Positions 1 to 9,431 of a DNA stretch of 64,000 nucleotides are shown here, piece after piece; position 1 is the stretch's first letter, and the number at the start of each line of letters is the position of its first letter. Position numbers and translations under genes: made by a program. Under the pieces are notes generated by a model. The model searched no databases. It was given only the letters and a program-made list of their open reading frames with translations, and was not told the DNA's origin. The stretch spans positions 1,821,639 through 1,885,638 of the forward strand of contig RPFO01000312.1 of NCBI GenBank assembly GCA_009746045.1, read 5' to 3'. This stretch comes from Mesostigma viride. Lineage: Eukaryota; Streptophyta; Mesostigmatophyceae; Mesostigmatales; Mesostigmataceae.

Positions 1-443
1 GCACTTCATTCATTAACATTTGAAAAGAGGCAGGCGAGTTACAGAGTCCCATAGCCGCTACTCTAAACTGGTAATGACCAAAAGGGGTAGCAAAGGCGGT
101 TTTATGGCAATCCTCAGGAGCTATCCGCAACTGCCAAAAACCATCCGCACAATCCAGTACTGTGAAACAAGTGGAACCTTTAACCTTATTAAATATATCA
201 TCAATACGAGGTAGAGGGTATTTAGACTTCACAGTAATATCATTCAACTTCCTATAATCAGTAACTAGGCGAAACTTGCCATTTGGCTTAGGAACTAACA
301 GGACACCAGCTGAGTAGGGGAGTTACTAGGCTCTATCAATCCTGCTTCTAATAGTGACACTAAAATCTGTTTTAGTTCCTTTAACTCGGTAGGGCCCATT
401 CTATACATCGGAGAGTGCGTAGGAACTGCACCGTCCTTGATAA
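1..443 (-). pseudogene. Ty3/gypsy reverse transcriptase, N-terminal part (frameshifted, truncated by window edge)
   Basis: The minus-strand translation gives classic gypsy RT blocks: VPKPNGKFRLVTDYRKLN, then YPLPRIDDIF, then VLDCADGFWQL, then KTAFATPFGHYQF and MGLCNSPASFQ. These are RT motifs 1-4 up to just before the catalytic YxDD box, which would lie outside the window. Upstream the linker (MYRMGPTELKEL...) is in another frame. The run of four G at 317-320 appears to have lost one base relative to the frame expected for the SPYSAGVLLVPK segment. A second break near 480-545 separates RT from the protease ORF. Confidence 0.9.
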
Positions 444-1190
444 CTACACGGTGTAAAACAGAACGAGGAGGAGGATAAGAAGGAGTCTTTTCTTCAAAAA
501 CTTTGAGGAATCTATCACAGCCATGTATCTTACTATTTCATTTTCAGTAAATCCCACTCCTATTGTATCCACTGTGTTTATATCTATATCCACACTATTA
601 TTAGTGATAGGTATCTCCTGTACTTCTAACTGAAGGAACATACATAATAAATATCCATATTCCTTTAGTTCAGAACGCAACTCATCATTGGACATTAATA
701 CTTCAGGTATAGGTCTTACAGGAGGATCAACAGGTGTAGGAGGAGTAATATCTACCAAGGATAAATTTTCCAATCTATAATGACGTTCCGGTACCCAGTA
801 AGAGCTATCTGGAAACCAAATGACCATGGTATCATAATTAATAGTAATCTTATTATCCTGGTGCCAATCTAATCCTAGTAATACATCAGCGGTAGTGATA
901 GGGCCTATAGTGGCCGTCAGGTTGACAGTACGTCCTTGTATGACCAGGGGAAGGGACACCGTACCCGGGGAATGACTGGTGCGACCATCAGCATAATGAA
1001 CAGTGACAGGTTTGGTGTGAGGGGTAGGGACTAGTCCTAAACGCCTAACTAGGGCCTCGCTCACAAAGGAGCTAGCCGCACCGCTATCTACCAACACAGA
1101 GACATTCAAGAGTTCATCAGCATGCAAGAAAGGGTCTACAACAGTGTGAGGGACGGTTAAACCACCATTCAAGAACATAAGAGGACGCAC
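444..1190 (-). CDS. Retropepsin-like aspartic protease domain of gypsy element A
   Basis: This 248-residue ORF contains VLVDSGAASSFVSEALVRRLGL-type sequence, with the catalytic Asp at about residue 35 in a DSGA box, and a downstream LLGLDWH segment, the second hallmark of Ty3/gypsy proteases. It would process the Gag-Pol polyprotein in the cytoplasmic particle. About 95 bases separate it from the Gag stop, so expression would need a frameshift or a disrupted Gag-Pol frame. The last ~15 residues (KKRLLLILLLVLFYTV) are out-of-frame sequence caused by a small indel; the true continuation toward RT is in another frame. Confidence 0.85.
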   Translation of the reverse strand: MRPLMFLNGGLTVPHTVVDPFLHADELLNVSVLVDSGAASSFVSEALVRRLGLVPTPHTKPVTVHYADGRTSHSPGTVSLPLVIQGRTVNLTATIGPITTADVLLGLDWHQDNKITINYDTMVIWFPDSSYWVPERHYRLENLSLVDITPPTPVDPPVRPIPEVLMSNDELRSELKEYGYLLCMFLQLEVQEIPITNNSVDIDINTVDTIGVGFTENEIVRYMAVIDSSKFLKKRLLLILLLVLFYTV

Positions 1191-1284
1191 ACGTAGTGGT
1201 AGGGAAGATTCAGCTCCTACAGAGGTTATAAAAACAGGCAGGCAAAAATTTTTATCTGGGGTACTATCTAAGGACCTGTCCAGG

Positions 1285-2679
1285 TTACCCCCGGCTGACA
1301 GGCCTACTGTTCCCCCTCCCCCCCAAATCCATAGGAACTAACCCCGAAGAAGACCCTGGCGAAAAAGCCACTGCTGGAGGGTCACGAGGGAGCGAAGAGG
1401 GTGCGGGAGCCTGATTATCATAGGGGAACCCTGGGGGTCCTGCCTGCACAGCATTCAGCCTACTAGGGGTAGCTGAGGGAATGCGTCCTGAAGTAGGACG
1501 AATAGGAGCACGCTGAGGGGTACGAGGAGGGCGAGCGTCGGGATGAGGGGGAGCACCCGAAAGGAACTTGGGGCACTCACGTTTAAGATGACCTACTTCC
1601 TTACAATGATAGCATGTGATATGAGAGACATCAAGGGCTGAAAGGTCAGTAACACAGATATCTAATTCTTCTACATAGGAGTTCTCCTCCTCAGGGGTAA
1701 GGATAATATTATTAATACGGGAACGGGTAGGAAGAGAAGGGGTGGTGAAGAAATCTGCTACACGCAAGAGATGCTGGCGCACATGCTTGAGGGGCAGATC
1801 AGTAAAACGGTAGGCAGAGAACTGGCGCTTGACTTCACGTAATAAGGGTCTACTGAGGCCTTGGAGGAAGCGAGCACGTACTTCTGCACCCGACAAATCC
1901 CTAATTCGTACCATCTGAGCATCAAACTCTTTCATATACTCCTTAAATGATTTAGTACCCTGCTGCAAGGTACCAAAGGCTAATCTATCCTGCCAATCTG
2001 AATCAGGAGGGACTAAATGGTTCTCTAAACGCTTAAACAATTCTGCTACAGAGTTAGGGTAGGCATGAGAGGCCAAAGACTCACACTGAATGAGGTTAGC
2101 AAGCTCAGGAGTAATACAGGTTGTAAGATAGTGAGGAACTAATACAGCATCAGAAAGACGCCATCTATTATGATTCTGCCACGACTCCGTGTTCTGGGTA
2201 AGCAACATAATAAAGGTGAAAAACTGTTGAGGGGTAGACTTGACATCCAGCTTGGGAAGGTTAGCAAAGAGGGGAAGAGCAGGGGGCTTAGGGGGATTAG
2301 AAGAGTCAGTTTTTCCCATAGGGCCACTATCTTCCACTGCTACATAAGCGGGATAGAAGGAAGGAAGAGGAAAAGTCTTGGGTAGGGGTCTAGAAGGGGC
2401 CACCGTTTCAGGCTGGTGCCCATAAGAGAAGGGGACAGTATATTGCTCACGAAGAGAGGAATAGGCAAAATGATCATAATTTCTATCATCTAGGGGCATG
2501 GTGCTGAAATCACTATTAACTTCTAAATCAGCCACACGGGTAGGGACCTGGGCTGCCTCATAGGCCGTCTCAGGGTAGGACCAGGAAGCAGGTGGGTAAA
2601 AGGGAACTGCACTAGGGCGCCCAGAAGGACCGACAGGGGCAGAGGCACGACCCGTGTTAAGAGCAGGCATGGAAGGCAC
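1285..2679 (-). CDS. Gag polyprotein of gypsy element A (main ORF)
   Basis: The 464-residue ORF has a central retrotransposon-Gag capsid-like helical region (SWQNHNRW... to ...LLREVKRQFSAY, roughly residues 165-300) and one zinc knuckle CYHCKEVGHLKREC (C-x2-C-x4-H-x4-C, about 1,585-1,625 on the plus strand) followed by a Pro-rich tail. Gag would package element RNA. The ATG at 2,679 is probably internal. Coding similarity in composition continues upstream through two frame changes (about 2,700 and about 2,770) to the ATG at 3,040, so the original Gag was likely about 585 residues. Confidence 0.85.
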   Translation of the reverse strand: MPSMPALNTGRASAPVGPSGRPSAVPFYPPASWSYPETAYEAAQVPTRVADLEVNSDFSTMPLDDRNYDHFAYSSLREQYTVPFSYGHQPETVAPSRPLPKTFPLPSFYPAYVAVEDSGPMGKTDSSNPPKPPALPLFANLPKLDVKSTPQQFFTFIMLLTQNTESWQNHNRWRLSDAVLVPHYLTTCITPELANLIQCESLASHAYPNSVAELFKRLENHLVPPDSDWQDRLAFGTLQQGTKSFKEYMKEFDAQMVRIRDLSGAEVRARFLQGLSRPLLREVKRQFSAYRFTDLPLKHVRQHLLRVADFFTTPSLPTRSRINNIILTPEEENSYVEELDICVTDLSALDVSHITCYHCKEVGHLKRECPKFLSGAPPHPDARPPRTPQRAPIRPTSGRIPSATPSRLNAVQAGPPGFPYDNQAPAPSSLPRDPPAVAFSPGSSSGLVPMDLGGRGNSRPVSRG

Positions 2680-2767
2680 AGGGTGGGAAGGAGGCCTAAA
2701 ACATTGTTAGTTAGTGAGGACCTGCTGGAGGGTTGAGCCAAGGTTGCAGGAGGGGCAGGGGCCTGGT

Positions 2768-3040
2768 TCAGGGTAAGGGAAGGGTCATCACTAAATCTGA
2801 CTGCATACGTTGACGTTGTTCATAGGTAGGAGGGGTAAGTGAGGGACGACGGCGACCACCAGCAACAGGAGAAGGAGGTGAGGTACGAAGATTACCTTGA
2901 GGAGTGAGATGGTGCACCGTTTCAAGTGAGTCCCGTCGGTTACCACGATTGTTGTTATGGTTGTTAGTATTATTATTATTATTACTCATAGTAGGAGTAT
3001 TGGTAGGTATAGGCGACATGTTACCACCCACTGGATCCAT
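2768..3040 (-). CDS. N-terminal part of Gag, gypsy element A (frame-broken)
   Basis: A 90-residue ORF starts with MDPVGGN and has an Asn-rich run followed by a basic, Pro-rich stretch. It stops just before sequence that continues as Gag-like Pro/Ser-rich coding in the next frame (DPSLTLNQAPAPPA...). I infer it is the original start of Gag, separated from the main ORF by one-base indels. No domain is recognised in it. Confidence 0.55.
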   Translation of the reverse strand: MDPVGGNMSPIPTNTPTMSNNNNNTNNHNNNRGNRRDSLETVHHLTPQGNLRTSPPSPVAGGRRRPSLTPPTYEQRQRMQSDLVMTLPLP

Positions 3041-3162
3041 TTTTATTAAGTAAATGATCAGAATCTAACTGAAAGCAACAAGGATAAAGGACAAGGCCTA
3101 ATTTAAGGCAAGGAAAGAAAAGAAAAAGCTTTTAATGGCTTAAAAGAAGGAAACAATTTAAA

Positions 3163-3555
3163 TCAATCCTTTTTAACAACAGTAATGGATAGGGAACCGA
3201 ATTCTAAGGTGAGAGGAGTATCTAAGCTAGATGAGGATGCAGCCCGCTTAGGGGGAGACGAAGGAGGGGTAGCAAAATCTAGAGCTTCTACAGGAGGGCG
3301 ACCATGAGGAGTAGAACGTACGTGTAGGCCTAGATCTGATACACTATGGTCTATAAGGAATTGTTGAGCTTCCTCGAAGGTAACAAATTTCTTATACCTA
3401 ATTACATTATATGTACGATTTTGCACTATCTTCCTAGCATCTGACCAAGAGAGGAAAATGGCTGACCATTGAGGGGTAATAACTACGTAATATTTAGCTA
3501 AGCTATTATCACTAGATGAATGGGAAGGCGCAGTAAAAACACGACGTTGACTCAT
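3163..3555 (-). CDS. RNase H1 N-terminal / viroplasmin-like domain protein in gypsy element A
   Basis: The 130-residue ORF lies 120 bases upstream of Gag on the same strand. Residues about 21-70 read KYYVVITPQWSAIFLSW, then DARKIVQNRTYNVIRYKKF, then TFEEAQQFL. This is the pattern of the RNase H1 N-terminal hybrid-binding domain (caulimovirus viroplasmin fold): YYVV...G-IF-SW....V......YKKF-T-EEA-FL. In RNase H1 that fold binds RNA/DNA hybrids and dsRNA. The rest is Ser/Pro-rich and disordered. The ORF is intact. A role in chaperoning or protecting the reverse-transcription intermediate is inference. Confidence 0.7.
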   Translation of the reverse strand: MSQRRVFTAPSHSSSDNSLAKYYVVITPQWSAIFLSWSDARKIVQNRTYNVIRYKKFVTFEEAQQFLIDHSVSDLGLHVRSTPHGRPPVEALDFATPPSSPPKRAASSSSLDTPLTLEFGSLSITVVKKD

Positions 3556-3655
3556 GATAACTCACCTGGTGGGTCTTGTGACGTCACGCTAGAAGGAGTA
3601 GGGGTAGGCGACTTATCTGGACGATCTGGATCACCGAAAGAAGAATGAGGGCGGA

Positions 3656-3723
3656 ATTGTCCAGCTCTCGTCCTAAGTCAGCGACCGGATAGTCCAGCGC
3701 TCGTCCTAACACAGCGACCCGTA
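3656..3723. repeat. Two-copy ~34-bp tandem repeat in element A leader
   Basis: The blocks GTCCAGCTCTCGTCCTAAG...AGCGACC and GTCCAGCGCTCGTCCTAAC...AGCGACC follow each other with few mismatches. A similar short duplication (GATGCACGCTGGTCCACTAC, twice) occurs at 4,427-4,480. Both are in non-coding leader sequence. Confidence 0.7.
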
Positions 3724-3939
3724 TCTCTGCGGGTGCGGCCGTCTAATAAAGCAGCAGCACAAGGAAAAAGGTGTAGGTACTGCGACGCTAATCGTCTCCG
3801 AACAGTAATACTCCCCTATCTAAGACAGGAAACAACCGTAAGCAGGAAAACAAGGCGAAGGACAGGCTAACTACGAAAGGATTTATCCGCTGCGAGCAGG
3901 TCTAGCATCTAGGTAGAGCGTGTCCCGAAACGGGCAGCA

Positions 3940-4257
3940 CTACTCTCCTAGCTTGAAGGCGACCCGCCCATTACCTATCAAGGAAGTGTCGGCTTCGTGT
4001 TCCTGGACGCGGAAGGGGTCTTGAAAAGGTGTATGTGGCAAGGGATAGTCGTCTCGTTCTCTACCTACTGAAGTTCCTCCGGAACCATTGTTACGCCGCG
4101 GATATCTACCTCCACCTCTACCTCTAATGGGCCTGATACTACCTAAACTGGTCAGGCCTCCTCTACTCAAACCTCTGGCGAAAGACGAACGTGACGGAGC
4201 TGATCTCAATGCATTAACGTATGTGTTACTATAATACGCCATACAACCATTTACCAA
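3940..4257 (-). CDS. Small Arg/Gly-rich basic ORF upstream in gypsy element A
   Basis: A 105-residue ORF has an RGRGGGRYPRR-type RGG-like stretch (about residues 45-60), typical of RNA-binding tails, but no recognised domain. It sits in the leader/LTR-proximal part of element A. It may be a real leader ORF or chance coding in a GC-biased leader. Confidence 0.3.
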   Translation of the reverse strand: MVNGCMAYYSNTYVNALRSAPSRSSFARGLSRGGLTSLGSIRPIRGRGGGRYPRRNNGSGGTSVGRERDDYPLPHTPFQDPFRVQEHEADTSLIGNGRVAFKLGE

Positions 4258-4763
4258 AACCCGTTTACTCCAGGAATAGAGGAAGGAAACACAACTACAC
4301 TGCCGTGACCCAAGCCTAAATGTGTTAATTCATTTAACACACGCCGAGTGCACACACAAGGGGTAGAACGCGCATAAATGGTCACCAACGGTCCAACACG
4401 CTCGGGCCGACATGGCCCTCGCCTACAGATGCACGCTGGTCCACTACATCTACTGATGCACGCTGGTCCACTACATTCTACCACAGGATCAGGACCACTA
4501 GTAAAGTACGCGGCGCGGCGCCCAACGGCACCCCATGTACCACAGTACTGTTACGAGGGCAATAATGTCCCGGTAGGAGCCTACACGTAACCTAGGGACA
4601 ACCGAGGCAAAAGACCTAATTTACGTCCGTAACTACAACGAATTGTTACGCGACGTAACAGGCGCGAGCGCAGGGCGCGGAGGGACCACAGGGCTCAGTC
4701 GTCTTTGTCAACGCAGCCGGGCCATGCGATTCCGAGTCGCGATGGCTTTCCTGCAGTGATGCC

Positions 4764-6148
4764 GTGGCGGAGTTTGCGTGCTACGCCAATCCCGTACGGC
4801 CAGCGGCTTTCACGCCATCCCAGGGCGTGATATTTCTTCCTTTGGCTGAAGACACGCTTGCGCAGCCGGTGGATCCGGCGAGCATGGGCTGTGTGGTGCT
4901 GCATGCTGCCGCCAGTCACGCCATTGCGGTGGAGTGCTGCGCTGGGGACGTGTGGTTGGATGGGAGGGTTCTCGAGCGGGTGCAGGGTTTGCCTGCCTCT
5001 CCAGCCCCTGCTGACTGGACACCGACGCAGAGGCAAGCCGAGCAAGAGCGCGTGGAGCGCCGGGCTGTGAATTATACCTGGGAGGGCAACCAGGTCTACA
5101 AGCTTGTGGGGCGCCGCAAGCTGGTCGTGCCGCCCCCTGACAAGCGTGCTGCCCTCGTTGCACATTACCATGAGCGGTTCGGGCACATGGGTGCAAACCG
5201 CACAGGTGCCATGGTGCGTGGGGTGTATTGGTGGGCGGGCATGATCGAAGCATGCCATAGCACGGCAGGTAGCCAGTTGTGCTGAGTGTGCTCGCGCGAA
5301 AGCGCGTTTCAACCTGGACCATCATGACAAGGAGCTCATCAGAGCTTGCCCATCCGGGGCTTGTTCTACCGCGGTGGCACGTCGACTTGTGTGGGCCCTT
5401 TGAGCTCAGCACTTCCGGCAACCGTTACGTCATGGTGTGTGTGGAATCGTTCAGCAAGTGGCTGGAACTGATTCCCCTACCCGACAAGCACGCCGCCACC
5501 ACAGCCACCTACTTCCTGGATGTTATTGCTCGGTATGGGGCACCGGCGGAGGTGGTTTCAGACCAAGGCGGGGAATTTCGTGGGGAATTCCAAGAGCTAT
5601 TGGATTCCTGCTCCATCGATCATCGGCACACCTCGCGGGAGCACCCTCAGGCCAATGGACTGGCTGAGCGTTTGGTTCAGACAGTCAAACAGGCGCTGCG
5701 CAAATGGGCGTTGCAAGCAGCACGTGTGGCCACCTGGGATCGGGAACTACCCTGGATCGCCATGGGCTACCGGATGAGCCCACAAGAATCCCTCGCCCAG
5801 TTCTCCCCCTATATTTCTGCTCTTTGGTCGGGCACCATTGTTGCCCTCTGAGGTGCAGGAAGCTCACCCCCAGCCGATTCAATGGGATGACGCCAATGAG
5901 TGGCTGCGGGAGGTTGTGGCGCGCGCCGCCACATTTAAGAAGGTGATGCCCATCGCGATGAACAATCTGTTAATCGCGCAGCACCGCGACACACTGCGGT
6001 ACGCCCAGCGACGGGGTGGCAAGTATATGGCCAGGCGGCTGCAGTTCCACCCAGCCCAGTATGTGTTTCTGCGGACTCAACCCCAACACACGCTGGACGT
6101 CACGGCCGGGCCCACCATCCTTCGCATTGTGGAGATTAAGCCTTCGGG
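4764..6148 (+). pseudogene. Ty3/gypsy integrase (H2C2 zinc domain and DDE core), frameshifted
   Basis: The N-terminal zinc-binding domain is HYHERFGHMGANRT...YWWAGM followed, in a shifted frame, by CAECARAK (about 5,160-5,300). The catalytic core holds WHVDLCGPF (first Asp at 5,384), VVSDQGGEF (second Asp at 5,561) and ANGLAERLVQT (Glu at 5,666). The spacing is D-34-E, as in plant/algal gypsy integrases. Frameshifts near 5,250, 5,812 and 6,148 break the reading frame, so all catalytic residues persist but the polyprotein does not. The integrase would insert element cDNA. The DNA-binding C-terminus (LQFHPAQYVFLRTQ...GPTILRIVEIK) lies at 6,030-6,145. Confidence 0.88.
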
Positions 6149-6493
6149 GTGGCCATCCTCGAAGGTGCGGATGGTAGTAAGACCACTGACAATGTGTCGA
6201 ACCTGTCTCCTTGCTCCATGCCCCACCTGGCACGGAGCATTCAGCCGCACACCGCTAGGCGCATCCGCGATGCGCAGTGTCAAATTTGTCACCGGGTCGA
6301 CCAGCCTGAGGTCATGTTGCTGTGTGATCACTGCAACTGCGGCTGGCATCTTCACTGCCTTCAACCCCCTCTGTCTCAGGTACCTGAGGGTTCCTGGTTT
6401 TGCCCTGTGTGCATTGCTGCGGGGTTCACCACCCATGCGATTCAAGCAGCTACTGCCACTTTGTTGCTCGCTACCCAGCAAAGGACTTGGTAG
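6149..6493 (+). CDS. PHD-finger C-terminal module of gypsy B integrase
   Basis: The frame continues the integrase after a one-base loss near 6,148. About residues 48-92 read CQICHRVDQPEVMLLCDHC, then GWHLHC, then GSWFCPVC: a complete C4-H-C3 PHD zinc finger with the aromatic Trp before the last pair. PHD fingers read histone H3 tails. Many gypsy integrases instead end in a chromodomain. Here the PHD finger occupies the chromodomain position and may guide integration to a chromatin state (inference). Confidence 0.8.
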   Translation: MAILEGADGSKTTDNVSNLSPCSMPHLARSIQPHTARRIRDAQCQICHRVDQPEVMLLCDHCNCGWHLHCLQPPLSQVPEGSWFCPVCIAAGFTTHAIQAATATLLLATQQRTW

Positions 6494-6725
6494 CGAGGGG
6501 GGGGAGATAAGTGGGCAGCACTAGTGGGGTAAGGCTAGCATGTTAGCCCATCGATCACTCATGCAGCCATACCTCATGAGGGCCAACGAGGTCGTGGGCT
6601 ACTGTCAGTGCAGGGAGTTTGGCACGAGTACGCGACAGCTCCGCAGCACGCGGGCTGACTTTTCAGCGCAGCACGGGCTATTAGGCTGTTTTACTTCGTT
6701 CCGCGGTGTGGCTGGAGTGTCCCAT

Positions 6726-6830
6726 GCCGGCTAGTTGTTGTTATTTTGTCCGTGTATCTCTTGTTAGCGTGGGCTTTGTTTATGGTTAAGTGGGTGCCTT
6801 CACTCTGATGTCAGTAATTATAAATTTTAA
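6726..6830 (+). repeat. Shared LTR-end-like repeat (also at 27,830-27,925)
   Basis: About 95 bases are nearly the same in both places, including ATCTCTTGTTAGCG, GGCTTTGTTTAT and AAGTGGGTGCCTTCACTCTG. Each follows a gypsy integrase relic, which fits the terminal part of an LTR. 6,831-7,287 shows no gene and holds only a short AAGT microsatellite near 7,075. Confidence 0.6.
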
Positions 6831-7674
6831 TGTACATAACCCCGCGATGATGTTACTAAACCCAGTTACTATCTGGTGGCACTGCGACACCAACTGTTTG
6901 CCCCGCGCAACCTCTAGTTCCCGCAGGGCGGCCGGCTGTGCACGGGTATAGCTGCGAGCAGGCCTTAAGCATCCCACTGGGACCCACTATACCTGTCATG
7001 CATGGGTGGCCAACAGAATCAGAATTGGTACTTGTACTTGCACGCTGTCCTCTTGACGGTAGTGCTCGCCAGAAGTAAGTAAGTAAGTACTTGCGTGTCA
7101 TGCGCATGGGCATGCCACGGAGTACTATGCTAGTCTCATCTGCCATCCATGGCCGGTCCGGGCCGTTTTCTCCCACGCAAACATCCGGTCCGGAGGATGC
7201 GGACGGCGCAGCTTTCTGCTCCCCAACCCAGTGCCACCCTGATATCGTGGTTTTGGACTTTGAGGGACTCAGGCGGCCGGCACTTGCTCATTGACGTTTC
7301 TGTGGCTCGCCCGCGGCAATGTCCTTCACCGCCTGGGCGGTGATGCCTGCGGTGTTTTGCAGGCATCCGATGGCAATGGCGTTGTCCTTGAGGCGCTGGT
7401 CGATATCGCGGAGCTGGGCGGTGATGGCGTCAGAGGGGGGGGGTGAGGCGGTGGAGGAGGCGAGGAGGGTGGAGGTGGCGGTGGAGATGGTGCGGAGCTC
7501 GGCAGTCAGCGTGCAACCCAGGGCTGCCACATCTTCAGCGAGGGGAGTCACGTGCTGCATGCTCGACAGCGTCCGAGGAGGTCGCGGATGGTGGAGGAGG
7601 TCGCGGATGGTGTCGGTCACAGCGGTGGGCTCAAAGATCTGGGCGGCAGAGCGTCCGAGGAGGGAGCGGAGGGC

Positions 7675-8983
7675 CGGGTTGGTCTGTACGCCGCACTTTT
7701 GCGATAAAATGCGGGATAAAGCATATTATGGGCCTCGACGTATTTTACGCGTATTTTACGTCTGACCACGCGGTTTGGACTTAGAATTTTTCAGGGGTAC
7801 CAGCGGGCAGCGGGCACTGGCGCGGTGCCCAGGTTCTGGGCGCGGCGCGCTCACTGCACATTTGAGATTTTTACTACTAGAAGTAGATGCGTACAGTTCT
7901 TTTCATAAAGCGCAAGCCTTGCAAAATGTTTGGCCGGTAGGAGACAGCTAGGACTAGGTACATAACGCATAAATAACAGTGTGCCAGCAAATGCCAGCTG
8001 TGCTACTGACGGTGTAATGCAATATAGCGACGACGAGGCCAGTGCGACTGTGCGACAGTGTGCAGCCATTTTCGATTTGCAGCCATGAAGAAGAAAGGGC
8101 CTGAATGGGATTTCGTTCTCGAGAAGAAAGAAGCAGTCACAGATGCTGTTAGTAACAAAACGCAGTTTGTGTCGAATAAGTTCTGCTCATTTTGCAACAA
8201 GAAGTTCTCATACGGGGCGGGGGCAATCAGCGTATTCCGAGTCCGTGCACACTTTGCCGGAATCGCAGGGGAAGGGATGTTACCCTGCGACAAAATTCCA
8301 CCGAATATCCGGAGCAGGTTTCTCAGGATGTATAACAACAAGTCGCAGCAGTCAGACGCCAAGAAGCAGCACAATTTGAACAGGGCAATGGCGGAGATGG
8401 GAGGGGCAGCTGCGCCGGCTGACTTGTCGTCGGTTCCCAGCAAAGGCCAGCTGAGCATCACCAAATGGCTGGTTCCCGTCGACGAGAAAGGTGTCCAGCT
8501 GCTGGCTGCCGAATTTTTTATCGAGAACGGCATTGCTTCAATGCGGCTGAGAGTGCCTCTTTCAAGCAGATGGTGGCCGGCATGATCCAGTACAAAGGAG
8601 GGCACGTCACCCCTCCTTCTCGGAAGTTGTGTCTTATGTACTCTCATGCATTATATAGTGGATGGCTTTCCTTACAATCAATTAATTAATTGAATCCTTA
8701 CTATTCCCGTTGCAGCATGCTCCCCCCTGCATTTAACAAATCATAATCAGATAGGATTGCAGGGCATAAATGGAAGATGTTAATAAATAAGCATATATAT
8801 ACACCAAATTTCAGTTGTAATAACTGCATGACCATCATCAAGGAGCGTGCTAATTGGGTGACTGACAATTGGACCACAAAAACTGTCGCGCATTTTACCA
8901 CCGCGTATTTTATACCCCCCACGTATAATACGCGTATTTTAAGTCCACGTATTATACCCCGCACACGTATTTTCCAACCTGGG
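7675..8983 (+). mobile_element. hAT DNA transposon remnant with 8-bp target duplication
   Basis: The target site CGGAGGGC is duplicated at 7,667-7,674 and 8,984-8,991, the 8-bp length expected for hAT. Removing the insert rejoins the disrupted ORF1 sequence. The ends share an inverted GGTTGG core (left CGGGTTGG, right CCAACCTGGG). AT-rich subterminal motifs (CGTATTTTA, ACGCGTATTTTA) are repeated at both ends (about 7,738-7,760 and 8,888-8,975), as in transposase-binding subterminal repeats. At 1.3 kb it keeps only the transposase N-terminus. Confidence 0.8.
8085..8690 (+). pseudogene. hAT transposase N-terminal region (BED zinc finger), truncated
   Basis: The start is taken at MKKKGPEWDF (8,085). 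FCSFCNKKFSYGAG...VRAHFAGIAGEGMLPC matches the BED-type finger of hAT transposases (C-x2-C...H...C), which binds terminal DNA. It is followed by IPPNIRSRF. Further on, FFIENGI continues after a frameshift near 8,540 as FNAAESASFKQMVAGMIQYKGGHVTPPSRK, the conserved block preceding the RNase H fold. The catalytic RNase H and dimerisation regions are absent. A relative lies at 56,094-56,715. Confidence 0.75.
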
Positions 8984-9431
8984 CGGAGGGCGATTTGTTG
9001 CAAGTAGGGACGGGCGAGGTTGGACATCTTTGCAGCCAGGCCGACCGTGCTGGCGCCTGACGGCAGGTGAAGGCCGCGGCCCTCCCGAATCTTGAGTGCG
9101 AAGCACAATTCTAAAAGCGTGTCCCACGTCCCATGAAACAGGACGTGCGGCTGGTCACTCGGACTTTTCTGCCAAAAGTGCTCGTCGATGGTGAAATCCT
9201 GAAACTGGCTGGGTGGCTCGGTGGGCTTTGGACGACTGCGTTTGGGCTCAGGAGTCTGAGGCCAACGGCGAGGATGCCAGAATGTACCACTAAAGCTTGG
9301 GAAGTGGTGCTGCTGCCTTCTAGGCCGGGCGGTTGGTCTCTAGGCGGAGCTTCTTGGCTAGCTTCAGGGCTCAGCGCTGCCGCGAAGCTGCGTTGCGTCG
9401 AGGTGCGTTTGCTCGTCATGATATTGCGTAA

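Larger units (their letters stand above)
1..4690 (-). mobile_element. Ty3/gypsy LTR retrotransposon A, internal region (partial)
   Basis: Reading on the minus strand the order is: small basic ORF (3,940-4,257), RNase H1-N/viroplasmin-like ORF (3,163-3,555), Gag (3,040-1,285), aspartic protease (1,190-444), then the start of reverse transcriptase, which runs off the window at position 1. Gag-protease-RT order is standard for Metaviridae. The separate ORF upstream of Gag is unusual. The copy carries small frameshifts (about 317-321, about 480-545, about 2,700 and about 2,770), so it is probably dead. I could not define LTRs. The upstream boundary is set loosely at about 4,690, where an oppositely oriented gypsy fragment begins. 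Confidence 0.85.
4750..6840 (+). mobile_element. Ty3/gypsy element B, 3' portion (integrase + PHD finger + 3' end)
   Basis: A 5'-truncated, plus-strand gypsy fragment begins just upstream of the integrase zinc domain and continues through the DDE core, the C-terminal region and a PHD finger. The stop at 6,493 is followed within 20 bases by a purine run (GAGGGGGGGGAGATAA, about 6,494-6,510) resembling a polypurine tract. The following ~330 bases are then presumed LTR. Its end (6,726-6,830) recurs at 27,830-27,925. Confidence 0.8.

Noticed and set aside
3163-3555. Endogenous caulimovirus based on the viroplasmin-like domain
   Set aside because: Neighbouring Gag, protease and RT are Ty3/gypsy in order and sequence, and no movement protein or other pararetroviral gene is present.
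4695-5421. Long minus-strand ORFs opposite the gypsy B integrase
   Set aside because: They are antisense shadows; the plus strand carries clear integrase motifs.
8777-9007. ORF in the AT-rich region right of the hAT transposase
   Set aside because: It crosses the transposon's subterminal repeats and end, with no protein family signal.
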